Shown piece after piece: positions 1 through 12,962 of a stretch of DNA of 64,000 nt (its first letter is position 1; the number at the start of each line of letters is the position of its first letter). The translations under genes and the position numbers were made by a program. The stretch comes from Carex sylvatica. Lineage: Eukaryota; Streptophyta; Magnoliopsida; Poales; Cyperaceae. The notes beneath the pieces are model-generated. The model was not told the origin of the DNA and searched no databases. It was given only the letters and a program-made list of their open reading frames with translations. The stretch is taken from NCBI GenBank assembly GCA_964058845.1, contig CAXKVR010000138.1, positions 248,001-312,000 on the forward strand, written 5' to 3'.

Positions 1-531
1 GAAATGCTTCGGGGTTCAATTTTAGCATCTGATACACTTATTTTCTAACGGCAAGTCCGGCACAATTGAAATATTAATCACTGGGAAAACCGCTTTTCTT
101 TAGTGTCTGTTGCATATTGCACTGCCTTATTCAATTTTAGGATTGCCAAGATGTGTTGAAAATTTACATAAGACATAAGCTAATGAGTATATCTAGTGAC
201 AAATCAACATGAGGTCTCCAGTATTGTGGCCAGTTACAATCTTTCAAATTAATAAATTTAGTGACAAACAATGACCTTGACTAGTTTGTTACATGGGGCA
301 AGTCAATGAAATTCTAGAAAAAAGGAAGTGCAGATTATAGATATATTGAAATAGTAAATCTCAATAATTGAAAATAATGCTTGTTTCCTTGCATCTTTGA
401 TTATAAGTCTTTCATGATATTTTAAGTCATTGTATATTTAAAATCTGAGAACAGTATGATGTCAAAAGGGCATGACCTTCGCAGGTCAATTGGAAAGCAA
501 TTGTTGAATTTAATTTTGCAATAATTCACAG

Positions 532-3500
532 GATGTTCTACTTCTTCTTTGAATCCCGAGGGAAAAGCAGTGATCCTGTTGTCATTTGGCTGACAGGCGG
601 TCCCGGTTGCAGCAGTGAGTTGGCACTTTTCTACGAGAATGGTCCTTTCAAAATTTCAGATGACTTGTCTCTTGTGTGGAATGACTATGGCTGGGATAAG
701 GTATGTATCTGCCTGATATGTTTTCTGTAAGAGTAAAATAATGTTTCTTCTTAGATTATTGCCATGAAACAACAAATGGTCTATCATGATAAAAAAAAAT
801 TTCCCCTTATATGAACAAATGATGGATAGTAGATAAATGCTGAATAGTGTAAATCTTTACCCACCCACAATTAACATAGCCCTCCAAAATATACAATTTG
901 CTTTACTGGATTACTGATCTACACATAACATAGTAACATACATAAGCATCCTCCCAGCTCTATTAAGCTGTAATATTTCACAACTTGGGACAGAAAACGT
1001 GCATGAAGTACCCATCCTTATGACGGAGAGAATTGTGCATGCAACTATAAGGTGATGATTGTGACAGATGAGTCAACAAATAGTGCCATTCAAAAAACCT
1101 GGAGATGTAGCATTTGTAACGTAATAATGAATATATTGTAGATGCCTCTAATGGCAGTTAGAAGCAGTACCACCTCCAAGGGTAACCTCATACTTTATGC
1201 CCATACGCCCGAGTTTGAAGTCATCATCATTCAAGCATTTTTGTTTCTGTAATTTATATGTGTCCAAGCACTATAGAGAATCCATCGCTACATTCTTCTC
1301 CTTTTGAGTGGTTATATGGTTCTCGTTTGTTTGGTTCACACCACTGGCAAGTTTGTCATTGCCATGGTTACTATTTGCATACGCAGGGATATTGCAAGAT
1401 TTGATATGGTTTAGGATGTTGTCCATGGTGTTAAACCATAAGGAACTTGAAGTGTATTGTTGTAAAAGAACAAACTGTTTATAATTTGAGGAGAAATAGG
1501 TCTTGTATTGTCCATTAGTGCATCCAATTTTAGTAGGTAGGTCACTCGGACTCTTCTGGTTCTCCAGGTTCCAATAGGTTAAGTGAGGCACACATCTCGT
1601 GCAGGCCTATTTCATCCAAAATCTCACCGAGTCTGTCGGTAAATGTGAAAAAATGTTATCAATAAAATCAAGAGAACTGTAGCTTTTCTAGGTGAATATT
1701 AGTGTATATGCCCTCGAAAATCTCACCGAGTCTGTCGATACATGTGAAAAATTGTTATCAATCAAATCAAGAGAAATGTAGGTTATCCTAGGTGAATATC
1801 AGTGTCAAAAATATCACCAAGTCTGTCGGTGAATATTTCTCGGTTAAGTGAGGCACACTATGTTACTTCATTAAATCTGCCTTATTTGACCCCAAAACAT
1901 GAAATTAGTGTACATTCATTATGATAGTTAAAATTTGCAGCCCCATTCCTGCATTTTTGTACAAGAAAAATATCAAAGGTTGACAATTTTCTGTATTAAT
2001 TTGTATGTAAAAAACTGAGCTAAGAAATCAACTTGTTCATTTTTTTTGGCTGCCAAGTTACAGATATCTGGTTGAGTTCTCTAAGGGCCCGTTCGGAAGA
2101 TTACTATTCACCGTGGGAAAAAAATATTTGCTCAAACTGAAGTTTTTATTCCCACGGTGAACAGTAAAATTCAGTTCAAAATTTTCAAAACCCATACCCA
2201 TTCCTATTTCTTACTGGGCTGCCGAAGTCGAACGGGCCCTAAGTGGGCAAGGGTTTTCTTTTTCAATAGCTAGTAGCTAATATGTTTGTCAGGTTATGGC
2301 GTTATTCCCTTGTTGATTTATTCTACTACTAATTATGGCAGTTGACTATCAAGTTTGAGATTAATTATTCAACTATGTTTTTGTAGGCATCAAACCTCAT
2401 CTATGTTGATCAGCCAACAGGGACTGGGTTCAGCTACAGTACAGATCCAAGGGACATCCGATTTGGGGAGAAAGGAGTAGCAAATGATTTGTATGACTTC
2501 CTACAGGTAAGTTCAAGATTTCAAATACTGCTCTAGTTTTAATCATTGTGATTACGCAAAACCTTTTGATTAAATTTCTGTCTGCTTTTTATTCTCCAGG
2601 CTTTCTTTATGGAGCACCCAGAATATTTAGATAATGAGTTTTATATTACTGGAGAATCATATGCTGGTCACTATATTCCTGCATTTGCCTCAAGAGTTCA
2701 CCAAGGGAACAAAAATGAGGAGGGTCTTCATATAAATTTGAAGGTATCTTGTAAAGTAGTATGATGACCAAAGTATAGATTTAGGTTAAACTGCTCTTTC
2801 TATGACGATTTGTCTTACTTTATTGAGCAATAATGGCATATTGTCATTCCTAGTTCAGCCAAACCTTGTTCTCTTGACGCCATTCTAAGTTTTGTTGCAA
2901 AAGACCGAGGAAAAAGTGATATTTACAGAAACTGCTAAAAAACTTTTTGAGGACCAGTACTGGTCCTAGGCATAACAATTGTTGTGGTCTTTATTTGAAG
3001 TTTGTTCTCTCCAACAAGAATGACTAAATAGTCCATAAAAATAATGGTCAACTTTATTGTCACAGGGTTTTGCTATTGGCAATGGGCTTACAGATCCAGA
3101 GATTCAGTATGGTGCATATGCTGATTTTGCTCTGGATATGGGACTTATTGGAGAGAGTACACATAAAACCATCAGCAAGATATACCCGCTTTGCAAACTT
3201 GGAATCGAACTGTGCAGTAAGTACCTAGTACAAGATTTACCTTTTATTGTTCCACCATATGCAGTTTCTGTCAAGTAAGAAGCATGGTTCTTTTGTTTTA
3301 CATTTCAGGCACTGCTGGGACAGTAGCATGTATTGCTTCCTATGCTGTGTGCAACTCCATCTTCAATTCCATTTTGCTTAGTGCAGGAAATATAAATGTT
3401 AGTATTCTACTAAAATCAGTTCCATTGGTACCTTGTTTTTAGTTCAGTATGCTTCTATAAATATGTTAACACAGATAACTATATTTATTTGATCCAATGT

Positions 3501-4497
3501 GAAAAATAATATGCATATCCCTCTGAATATAATTTTATTATGGAAGCAGATGAGTTACCAGATCAAAACAAAAGAAAGAAATTGAAAATGAAAGAAAGTT
3601 GTGAGTTTTAATTTCCTTTATTTTAAATGTTTAAATTAATACAAGCACATGAAAGATGATTGACAAGTACCATGCACTTCAAATTATCATTTAACTCCAT
3701 TTATATGTAACTCTGTGTCTTTTTCAGTATTATGATGTTAGGAAAAAATGTGAAGGAACCCTCTGCTATGATTTCTCAAAAATGGATACATTTCTGAACG
3801 AAAAATCAGTGAGGGAAGCACTTGGTGTAGGCAACAGGAAATTTGTGTCGTGTAGTCCGTTGGTTTATGAAGCAATGATTGCTGATTGGATGAGGAATCT
3901 GGAAGTGGGCATTCCTGAATTAATTGAAGATGGCATCAAGCTTCTGATATATGCTGGGGAATATGACCTTATTTGCAATTGGTTGGGTAAGTTTGTACTC
4001 AAATCAATTTTTTTTCATAAAGAACTTTGGTTTTCGTCCAGCCCTTTATCTTTTTTCTTATTACATGTGATTTTAAGATGTAATATGAGTATGTGCGGTT
4101 GTGTTGCAGGCAATTATAGGTGGGTCAACTCAATGAAATGGTCAGGTTCTGAGACATTTGTTGAGACTAACATGACATCATTTACTGTCGACGGAGAGGA
4201 GGCTGGACTCATTAAATCATATGGACCACTCAGTTTCCTCAAAGTGAGTGCTTTTAGACATAGCTTTCTTAAATTTGTTTGCATGTTGTTACTCATCTAA
4301 CAAATGTTTATTAATTATGTATTTATTTGGCTCATATGAATCAGGTACATGACGCGGGTCATATGGTTCCAATGGATCAGCCTAAAGCAGCATTAGAAAT
4401 GTTGCGTAGATGGACAAGAGGAAGCCTCAGCAAGGAATTCGGCATGAACATGCTTGCCCAAAAGACAGGAAATACAATGCACTTGAATGTGTTCTAA
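532..4497 (+). CDS. Serine carboxypeptidase-like protein (SCPL47-49 type), 3' eight exons; 5' end outside window
   Basis: Secreted or vacuolar serine peptidase of family S10, which removes C-terminal residues. Exons read as 532-700, 2387-2506, 2600-2743, 3066-3216, 3309-3397, 3728-3986, 4110-4243 and 4345-4497. All junctions are GT-AG, phases join cleanly, and the stop is TAA. The visible product is about 360 residues. It starts inside the conserved block MFYFFFESR and carries the oxyanion region WLTGGPGCSSE. The catalytic serine is in GESYAGHY (exon 3), the aspartate in AGEYDLICNW (exon 6) and the histidine in VHDAGHMVPMDQP (exon 8), so the triad is intact. The block GFAIGNGLTDPEIQYGAYAD points to the Arabidopsis SCPL47/48/49 group. 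Exon 532 begins with the last base of a split codon, so at least one upstream exon with the signal peptide lies before base 1, and bases 1-531 are intron. Intron 701-2386 is long and holds a MITE and tandem repeats. Family call firm; exact orthologue not settled. Confidence 0.95.
1617..1845. repeat. Imperfect tandem repeat, about 91-100 bp unit, in SCPL intron
   Basis: The phrase AAAATCTCACCGAGTCTGTC recurs at 1617 and 1717, and a diverged copy starts at 1807. Each is followed by related sequence (GTGAAAAA, TGTTATCAAT, AATCAAGAGAA). A further phrase, GGTTAAGTGAGGCACAC, occurs near 1577 and again near 1843, bracketing the array. No coding signal is seen. Confidence 0.7.
2085..2239. mobile_element. 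Tourist-like (PIF/Harbinger) MITE in SCPL intron
   Basis: A 155-bp element with terminal inverted repeats GGGCCCGTTCG at the left and CGAACGGGCCC at the right, flanked on both sides by TAA (2082-2084 and 2240-2242). The 3-bp TAA duplication and the GGGCC-type ends are the signature of Tourist MITEs mobilised by PIF/Harbinger transposases. It also has internal inverted segments (TTCACCGTGGGAA and TTCCCACGGTGAA). It has no coding capacity and sits in the first visible intron, in non-splice sequence. Confidence 0.85.
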
Positions 4498-4536
4498 ATT
4501 GTCTGTCTCATCTTATGTTTGTATATATATGTTTTG

Positions 4537-4542
4537 AATAAA
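4537..4542 (+). other. Poly(A) signal AATAAA of the SCPL gene
   Basis: A canonical AATAAA lies 40 bp after the TAA stop of the carboxypeptidase gene, preceded by a TG/TA-rich stretch (TTTGTATATATATG) typical of plant far-upstream elements. It is the likely 3' end signal, inferred from motif and position only. Confidence 0.6.
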
Positions 4543-4940
4543 GCTCTCTTGGGCAAATGTGCAAAATAATAGAACCATTTAGATATTTTGCGGCTTTGTG
4601 CCTTTTGAGGAGTCTAGCATCTTGGGGTATATGTATATATCAGTGCTGACTGACGCCACTTCCACTCGAACTAACACATGGTTTATATTTTGTTATGCTC
4701 TTTGGAAATTAATTCGCGTTCCTGCTATTTTATTTTGCTCTTTAGAAACTAGTTGATGCTGCTGTTTTTTCTCGGGTTTGGTTGTGTGGGCTCCTCACAT
4801 TTGGTTGCCAAGTCTTTTGATTCTTTGGGATACGTTGATATTCAATTGTTGAAGTTCGACGTTTACGTAGTGAAATTGAGGATTCTCAAGTAAAAGCTTG
4901 GTCTGTTATTTTTTCCTCGTTCTAGGTTTCTAGCTGATAG

Positions 4941-5274
4941 TATAGTGACAAGATACTTGAATTATAGTCGTTTAATTTTTTTTTTTGGGTGATGCCGAAC
5001 TGAACGTCGAATTATTCGGTTGACCGAATTAAACTCGAATAATTCCTGAATTTTACGAACTTTTCTCGAATTTTATGAATAATTCATTATTTTTTTCCGA
5101 ATTTTTTCAAGAACAATTCTTTTTTTTGGCTTTTTTTTTTTTTTTCTCCCTTGCAGAACTGAAATTTCTGCTTTAGATAATTTCGAATCATTCTCGAATT
5201 ATATCTGAATTATTTCCGAATTACGAATTTTTGATCTTATCGAACTGAACTCGAATAATTCATTTGTCACTATG
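4941..5274. mobile_element. hAT-type MITE, copy 1, with 8-bp TSD GCTGATAG
   Basis: The 334-bp AT-rich element starts TATAGTGACAAG and ends with the inverse, TTTGTCACTATG. It is flanked by the identical 8-mer GCTGATAG at 4933-4940 and 5275-5282. An 8-bp duplication with short inverted ends is the hAT signature. The interior is built from many short variants of CGAATTATTC and GAATAATTC, plausible subterminal transposase-binding repeats. No open reading frame. Confidence 0.8.
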
Positions 5275-5638
5275 GCTGATAGCACTTTTCATCGTACAAA
5301 AGAAGCCATGAAAAGCAAAGAAAGCAGCCATAACACCGAATGCCAATCCACGTTGTTGCTCTGTGATTAAGCATTGTATTAACAGCCTAAAGTGTAACTA
5401 CGCTAAATCCAGAATATTAGCCCCATTTTAGAAGTATATACCACCACCGATGAAACATTCATCTTGAAGTTTGAATTTGAAGTACAAATGTTAACTGAGT
5501 AAAATTTCTTCCGGTTTCTCAAGTGTATTTTTCTCTCTATTTTGCAACCAGGAGCCGTGTGCTGTTTCGAAGTAGATAAAAACGCGCCTCTAGTAAAAGA
5601 ATTCAATTCTGTTGCACTATGCGGTAAGCACTGCCACA

Positions 5639-5702
5639 TAGTACATGAAACATGTCAAGAAAACGTTCTTTAGTACATGAAACATGTCAAGAAAACGTTC
5701 TT
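5639..5702. repeat. Exact 32-bp tandem duplication
   Basis: The 32-bp unit beginning TAGTACATGAAACATGTC occurs twice back to back (5639-5670 and 5671-5702) without visible mismatch, so the duplication is recent. It lies immediately left of the second hAT MITE. Confidence 0.85.
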
Positions 5703-5710
5703 GGCACCAA

Positions 5711-6018
5711 TATAGTGACAAGATATTCGAATTATCTCTTTAATATTTTTTTTGGAGTGATGCTGAATCGAACGCCGAATTATTCGATTGACCGAACTTT
5801 GATCGAATTAAACCCGAATAATTTCCGAATTTTACGAATTATTCACAAAAAAAATTTTGAATTTTTCCAAAATCAATTTTTTTTTTTTGCTCCCTTGTGG
5901 TACAGAAATTTCTGATCCGGATAATTTCAAATCATTCCCGAATTATAGCCGAATTATTTCCGAATCATGAATTTTTGATCTCGCCAAACCGATCACGAAT
6001 AATTAATTTGTAACTATA
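5711..6018. mobile_element. hAT-type MITE, copy 2 of the TATAGTGACAAG family
   Basis: It is co-linear with the element at 4941: the same TATAGTGACAAGATA start, the block GAATTATTCG-TTGACCGAA, the same T-run and CTCCCTTG near the middle, and an end (TTTGTAACTATA) one change from the first copy. Flanking 8-mers do not match, so its TSD has decayed or the boundary is slightly off. Same orientation, about 440 bp from the first copy. Confidence 0.7.
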
Positions 6019-7350
6019 CTATCAAGACCCTAATTTGATTGATTATATAGCACCCTCAATTTCCCAAGCTGTAGGTAAGACTAGCGATACACCACGATAA
6101 CACGTACTTCCTAAGCGTTAATGTTACATTGTGTTAAACCATCAATAGGCAGAAAAGACATACTGAGTACTGACCCATCAAACAGAAGTTACTCAACAGG
6201 CATTTTATTCATTTTTTGACAAACCGATAAACTAAAATTGCTCCACGAACGAAATTCTATTGGCATCGCAGCAATAACATAACAAAATGGATCTCAAGGG
6301 CGCTACAGAGAGGTCAAGACAGCAACAATCTCTAAATTGCATTTTATTTAACAACAAAATGATTCCATTGTACAAAAGCACAAAAGGATTGTATTATAGC
6401 TAACAATAAAACAAACCTTACCTAAATTAGAGTAACTACCAAAAATAAAGATCACGATAAGAGACACCCTATTTTTCAGACATAGAAGCCATCTCACAAC
6501 TAAATAAATCTGAATTGAGAGAAAGTTCTTCCCCTAACACCCCCAGCCTCAGCGTTAGAGAACCAATATGTGGATCCATAAGAAAAGCATTTAAATTATG
6601 GAAAATTAATTACCTATGCCATACCCCACCAAATTATTTGATATCTCATACACTTAATTGTTTTTTCTTGATCTTATTGATTCTAGCTTACATGATGCCA
6701 TGTCAGAACCTGCTCAATGATTAACAAATTCTACCTCTAAAGTTAATCTGGAATTATAGCCGAGTTGGAGATCTAACGGATATGAAAGGCTGCTTATAAT
6801 CCAAGACGACACCAAGGTCGCAGTATTTACACCTGAGTAGCCTTGGTAATTTCAAATAAAAACTCTTAAAATACATGGAAGCACGACCTAGCTTACCTGC
6901 AAGAACAACGGATCAAACAAAATTTAAAAACAAACCCCCAAGATGAGAATATACATTTAAATATTTCTCAAATAAAGTAAACATAGCTTACCTGAAAATG
7001 TATAACAGCCTCAAGTTGAGCCCCAGTAGTTATCATTCAAGCCAAATAAGTGAAGTCTTTCAAACCTTCAGATAGCCTTCCAAAAAAATTGAAAGGAGAG
7101 CACATCGACAACTACAAGTCTTTAAATGTTCTAAAAAGTGACCAGAGAATTTCTACTACAAGTCTAGAACTAGAAATATACTATGGAACAAACAGTAATA
7201 ACACCCATAAAGAGCAAAGCCAAGCCCCACAAACAAGAGAGCCTCCTTCAACACAGTAGCATCACAGCTATGAAAATAAATAAGCCATTGATAACGGCAT
7301 TCAACCACACTAACACAACCACAGAGCAACTACATAATCTTGAGTCTTGA
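6019..7350. other. Intergenic; probably holds the 3' UTR of the ALY gene
   Basis: No ORF here resembles a protein. On the minus strand this follows the ALY stop codon, so some of it is probably that gene's 3' UTR. Otherwise it is AT-rich unique-looking DNA. Confidence 0.4.
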
Positions 7351-9027
7351 CTAGTTGGTTTGCATTGCTTCAGAGTGGTACTTGTCCAAGTCTTTGTCGA
7401 GATCATCAGCTGAGACGGGCTTCTTTGGTGGGCCTGTGCGCTTGCCTTGGCCACGGCCTTTCATGCCTCCACGACCACCACCACCACCACCACCAATACG
7501 CCTTGATACCGGTCCACCTCTTCTTTGTCCACTGTTGGAATACAAATTACAAAATCTTATGACATTAATACCAAGCCCGTCTGCTATCTCAGTGTATGTG
7601 TATATATCACAATAGATTCAAAGAGACATTATGTAAAATTTCGACAATAAGCACACCTCCTTGGAGCACCACCAAAGCCAGCAGTTTTAGCTGGACCAGC
7701 AGGACCAGCTGGTGCAGAGACATTTGTTCCTATGATCTCAATCTTCATTGGCTTGCCATCGAGCTGCACATTGTTGTACCTTTTCACCGCCGCAATAGCA
7801 TCAGCCCGTCTTGAGTACACTACTTCAGCTGTTCCCTGAACAAGCCATGATTCACCACAACATTATACAGGTCCCAACCAAAATCCAAAAACAAAATTCT
7901 GAGAAAATGAGAAAATTTGTTACCTTCGATCTGCCACTTCTGTCATAATGGACCGAGAACCGCTTCAAATCTCCAAGCTCTGAGAACAACTCCTGAATAT
8001 AAGTAATTAGAAATAGTTAAAATCCCAAGTTCCTTGCCAAATAGTTAGTTTGTGGAACCCTAACAAGTTCTATCCTGGTAGGCTAGACAGTTTTTGTTCT
8101 CACCCCCAAAATCAAATTGGACTTCATCCCAGATCAAAATCAAACAGCAGGGAAAATCTCACAAAGGGATGCATCCAAAGTAAATGACAATGACTACAAA
8201 TCAAAAGAACAACAAACTTCTACTTAAAAGTACTTCAAACCGTGACACCCAAAATACAAGTACAAAATGGTATTTTTTAAAAATTGAAAAGCAAGCAAAA
8301 TATACCTTGATGTCATCGTTTGAGACACCGTACTCCAGGTTGGAGATGTACAGCTTTGTTCCGGTCTCGATCGAAGAAATCCTACCCATCTTTGCAGGGC
8401 GTTCTTCAGTGAACATGTCGTGCTGCCATGCCGCATCTGGTGCCTGAATCGCACATCAAGTGAGAAGATAACCTTAGACGACCACCGACTAGTATATTCA
8501 ACAGACATCCATAACATCTTTTTTTTTTGTTTTTGCATCAATTCGTTTCAAATCCGACCCGATTATCACAGAATAGAAGATAATTTTCTAGATTCGATTG
8601 ATTATCCAAGAGAAATATTGTCTGAGACATGGTGGTAACTGGATCGATTCGAAAATAGTTAGGAAACCCAAGATCGTTCATTAGAAGATCTGATTGATAC
8701 TAAAAGACGGATCCATCTGCGATAATTGTCGTATCGAGACATAATTCTAGACCATCCAACAGATCTGATCGACAACGAGAGATCTCTATTGAAGGATGAA
8801 TCTAACACGGTAATCTGAAGAGAGCGCATCGGCGAGAATTGAAGATATACCTTCGAGATCGGAGGAGCCCGCTTTCCCGCCCTCTTGAAGTTCCGGCGTG
8901 CGGGGCCACCAGCTGCAGCGGCGGGTCGGTCACGACGCTTGGGACCCGCGCCGCCACCGTTGGAGGAGGGCTTCTTCTTGTTGGTCTTGATGATATCGTC
9001 TAGTGTCATATCCAGCGCGCTCGCCAT
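7351..9027 (-). CDS. ALY: ALY/REF mRNA-export adaptor (THO complex subunit 4)
   Basis: Nuclear RNA-binding adaptor that joins the TREX complex through the helicase UAP56 and helps load export receptors onto spliced mRNA. Five exons on the minus strand: 8851-9027, 8306-8443, 7924-7992, 7657-7835 and 7351-7531. All are GT-AG and give 247 residues, the usual length of plant ALY proteins. The N-terminal motif MASALDMTLDDIIKTNKK and the C-terminal DDLDKDLDKYHSEAM are the two conserved UAP56-binding motifs. The central RRM (about residues 87-166) has RNP2 LYISNL and an RNP1-like GRSKGTAEVVYS. Arg/Gly-rich segments flank it (GGPARRNFKRAGKR; RIGGGGGGGRGGMKGRGQG). The start is chosen because it gives the canonical N-terminal motif. 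The paralogue (ALY1-ALY4) is not resolved. Confidence 0.95.
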
Positions 9028-12000
9028 GTCTGTTCCTCTGAAAAGTTAGGTCGATCGATCTAGGGTTTCTTGAGAAAAGATGAAAGAGGGGAAGTAGGGG
9101 AAGTTAGGGTTTCGACTTCTGGACGAAGAAAAGGATGAGGCTTGACGAGAGATGTAAGACGCGTGGAGGATATAAAAAGCAAGCGAAAAGTCTATTTTGG
9201 GAATAAAATATTAAATGGGACGAGCAACGAAATGAAATAAGATCCTTAGCTGTCACCGCCTCACCGCGTGGAAGTTGCGTAATGGATCCCTGTTACGTGG
9301 ACCCCACGAAGGCGGCTAATAATTGGAAACCTCTCCCTTATGCCTTAATTGTTCGTGAATGCATTATTTAATTTATTTGTATCCATGAAAATAGTGTTAA
9401 CTTAAAAATAATGATGATGTTATTTTTATTTAGATATAATTTAAATGTAACTTTTTAAAAATACTAATTAATTTAATATTTTATAGTAGTAAAGTTAGTT
9501 TAATCCGAATTAATAATTTCAAATCATATAATCTCCATTCTTATATTAAGCACGTAGATATTATAATTTGCTAACGGTTTTGATTAAAATATAAAATTTC
9601 AGATTAAATATTAGTGCTCCGATAAAATATTCTGATTCTATACATTATTTTTATTTTTTAAAGTAGAAGTCTAAATTTATTTAGACATATATTTTTCACA
9701 TGCAAATTTATTTGATTAGTCATGATTTCTTCCTATTTTTAAATTACATTTAAGATATTTTTTCATTGATTAGTTAATGTCTTTATTTTATTTTTGTATA
9801 TCATTTAATTTTTCATTTAATATGTCATTTTATTTGAGATTTGTTTATGAAAATATGTCAGAAAGATAAAAAAAAATATGTTACTTAAGAAATATTATTT
9901 AATATATTATTTAAGAAATATTATCAATTAGTTCTTTTTTCTATAAAAATGTCATTTTATATAAAAAAATTTTATTCTCTTATAATATATTTCTATTGTA
10001 AACGTACGGATAAGATATTTTTCAACATATACATAAATTTAAATAACACTAGTTTATTTTATTTTATATTTTTTGACGATCCAAATGTAAGTAGCAGCAA
10101 AAAAAAAACAGAAAGAAAGAGTTACTGAATTATATTGGTGAATGGAGTTTTTCGGACTTAATTAGGCTTTGCGTAAGTGCGGAGAAACAACAATTTTCAA
10201 GTAATGATTGCACATCGCTCTTCACCCCCTTTTTTTATTAGGAAAGAGATTACTTATCTCCGGAGTGCAGGAATTTTTTGCTCCCTCAGTCACTGGAATG
10301 TAGGGCTGATCACTGTTAAAAGGGGTCGGTCACATTTAATTTTTGAACTGAGGGTCCACCAACAGTGACTCTGAGAACATCAAATTTGGTTCTTTTTATT
10401 ATGCAGTGCTAAATATAGAAAAGGTTTAATTTAAGGATGTAGTTTTTACTTTTTAGTGTCCCGAATGTGCTAACCATAGAAAATGTTTAATATTTAATAT
10501 TAGCTGTTACCAATGGCTTAACATCATAAAATTCATTCTATGTAGCTTTTCATTTTAGACTATTCAAACTTCTTTCCGGTTTGAATGTATGTTTTTTTAA
10601 GAAGAGTGCTATTTTAAATGCGTGAATTATGTTTTTGTGTGATGAGAGAATTCTTTTGTTTTTTTAATCTAATTGTGTTCATTATTAATTACCTTCTTAT
10701 TTCGCTACTAATTAATTCCTGCTATCAATGATAGAAGGGAAATTCATGACGGGTATGAAACTTTTTGTTTAAATAATTCCCGCCTAACAGAGTTGCTCAT
10801 TCTATTGAGTGGAATAAAAAAACAAACTATACATGTACAACTCCATATTGATTCACATTTACAACAATCTGAAATAAATCTTCTAAGTAATTAATTTATA
10901 AGGTAATTAATTGAGATTAGTCAAACAATAACGGTAGAATAAATTCTTCTCTATTTAATCCAACGAAAAATATCTGGTAAAAAAAAGATGGGTCAAGTTT
11001 TGTTAGTTCCAATATGTGCAATTAAAATTTAAAAAAATAAATATAACATGTTAAATTTTGGAACCTTACTGAGGAGTCATTGACTAATTTTAAAGGTTAA
11101 TAAACGTTTCGTAATTTTTTAAGTATTTTATTTGTGAATTAAAATCGATAATTCCATTTTGTGGAGATTATTTATTCTATTTTAATGCTATTATATTAAT
11201 CTTTAAGATAAAATAACTTGATTTATATTGTAATCATGATTATATGGGTAAAAGTCAAAATTATAGAACTGTTCTAACCTTTTATTTTTGCTTTGCCATT
11301 TTTACATGACATTTATAATTTAATTATATCACGTATAATTAATTATAACCATATTATTATTAATCATAATTAATTTATAATTAATCAACAAGATTCTCTG
11401 ATTAGCTCCTATGGAATGTGACCCAATAGAATCTATGTTATGTTGGTAAATAAAATTAGAATTATTCTAACTTCTATAATCATAGGAGGCACTCGGCAGA
11501 ATGCAATATGGTCATCCAATTACACAGATGATGCTGTATTGTACAATACCACGATCCAATAAACTATTTTACTCGTGTTAATTCTTTTGTCTAATAGTTA
11601 TCAGATCAGTTTCAATGTAGGTGTGTGTCATCCTTGCAAACTTAATTTTTTTTTTTTATCTTGAGCAGATTATCAAATATGACTACTCTTGTAAACATAC
11701 CGCTAGCAGATAACCTTACTCTATCAAGGGGTCCAGTGGTACTATAACTCGTATAGATATACGAGAGACAATAGTACTTTTGGTAACCATCACTTCCTCA
11801 TCTAAGTTATGTATACCGAAGAGCTACCGTTATAACTGTTTTTTACAGACAGCGTTAGATAAGAATTACACATACACATCTCTTAGTAGGAAAGATGAAT
11901 ACCTCATACTTTAGAATTTAACACTGAATGAAAATATTAATGACACGAACACAATTTCATTTAATGTTTCATTCGAGATCTGTCAAATATCATGTTCATA

Positions 12001-12315
12001 GAACACATATCTATGTGATTAAAATGACATCTCTTGTCAGTGGTCTGTAAAACTTGACCATCTTTTAATTCACACACTAACCTTGTAGCGGTTAATTAGT
12101 GTTCCTACTAATTATCTCGGTTAGAGACTTTTTAAGAATATATTACATCTGTATTATGAAGTTTCACAATTCTCTCGGAACGATTCATAAATGCAATAAT
12201 ACTCAAGGCAACAAAATGATATATAATTAAACATTCAATTCATGAACAAAGCTTTATATGATAAATTATCGTATTATTGACTTCTAGATTATTATAAACT
12301 AACACCTCACCCAAT
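9028..12315. other. Upstream region of ALY, then AT-rich gene-free DNA
   Basis: The first roughly 150 bp left of the ATG on the minus strand should be 5' UTR and core promoter; I see no convincing TATA box. Beyond about 9.3 kb the DNA is very AT-rich. About 11.4-12.2 kb has more balanced composition and may be an old retroelement remnant, but no PBS, LTR end or pol motif was found. Confidence 0.4.
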
Positions 12316-12940
12316 GATAAATACTTCTCAGACATAATGATAAATATTTTTTGTTACATAGATAAATACTTCTCAGACATAATTGCAATTTTCAGTAAAA
12401 CATTAATGATAAATATTTCTCGAACATAATTATAAATATTTTATGTTACATGGATAAATATTTTATGTTATATGGATAAATACTTCTCAGACATAATTGT
12501 AACTTTCAATAAAACATCAATGATAAATACTTCTCAGATATAATAATAAATACTTTATATTACATGGATAAATACTTCTCGGACATAATTGTAACTTTCA
12601 GTAAAATATCAATGATAAATACTTCTCAGACATAATGATAAATATTTTAAGTTACATGGATAAATAGTTTATATTACATAGATAAATACTTCTGAGACAT
12701 AATTATAATTTTTAGTAAAATATATGTATGTTAAAGACAACGATAAATACTTATCAGAATCAATGATAAAGACTTGTCAGAAACAATGATAAATATTTTC
12801 TTGAACTTTGCTCTTCAACTTGTTAATAAGTAATGTTTAATCAAATCAAAGTATTATCATGTCAGAGACAATGATAAATACTTCTCAAACATTATGATAA
12901 ATGCTTGTCAGAATAATGATAAATACTTTCTTGAACATCA
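12316..12940. repeat. Degenerate array built on GATAAATACTTCTCAGACAT
   Basis: The phrase GATAAATACTTCTCAGACAT and variants recur at least eight times, alternating with ATATTTTATGTTACATG and TAACTTTCAGTAAAA, at uneven spacing of about 45-120 bp. This is a decayed higher-order array. No coding potential. Confidence 0.75.
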
Positions 12941-12962
12941 ATAAACATATAAGCATTTATTA

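Noticed and set aside
1..531. Search for the missing upstream SCPL exon
   Set aside because: No segment encoding the expected residues before MFYFFFESR was found; it must lie before the window.
1271..1591. 106-codon minus-strand frame in the SCPL intron
   Set aside because: It lies in an intron, matches no family I know and has no supporting splice context or neighbours; probably chance or an old repeat.
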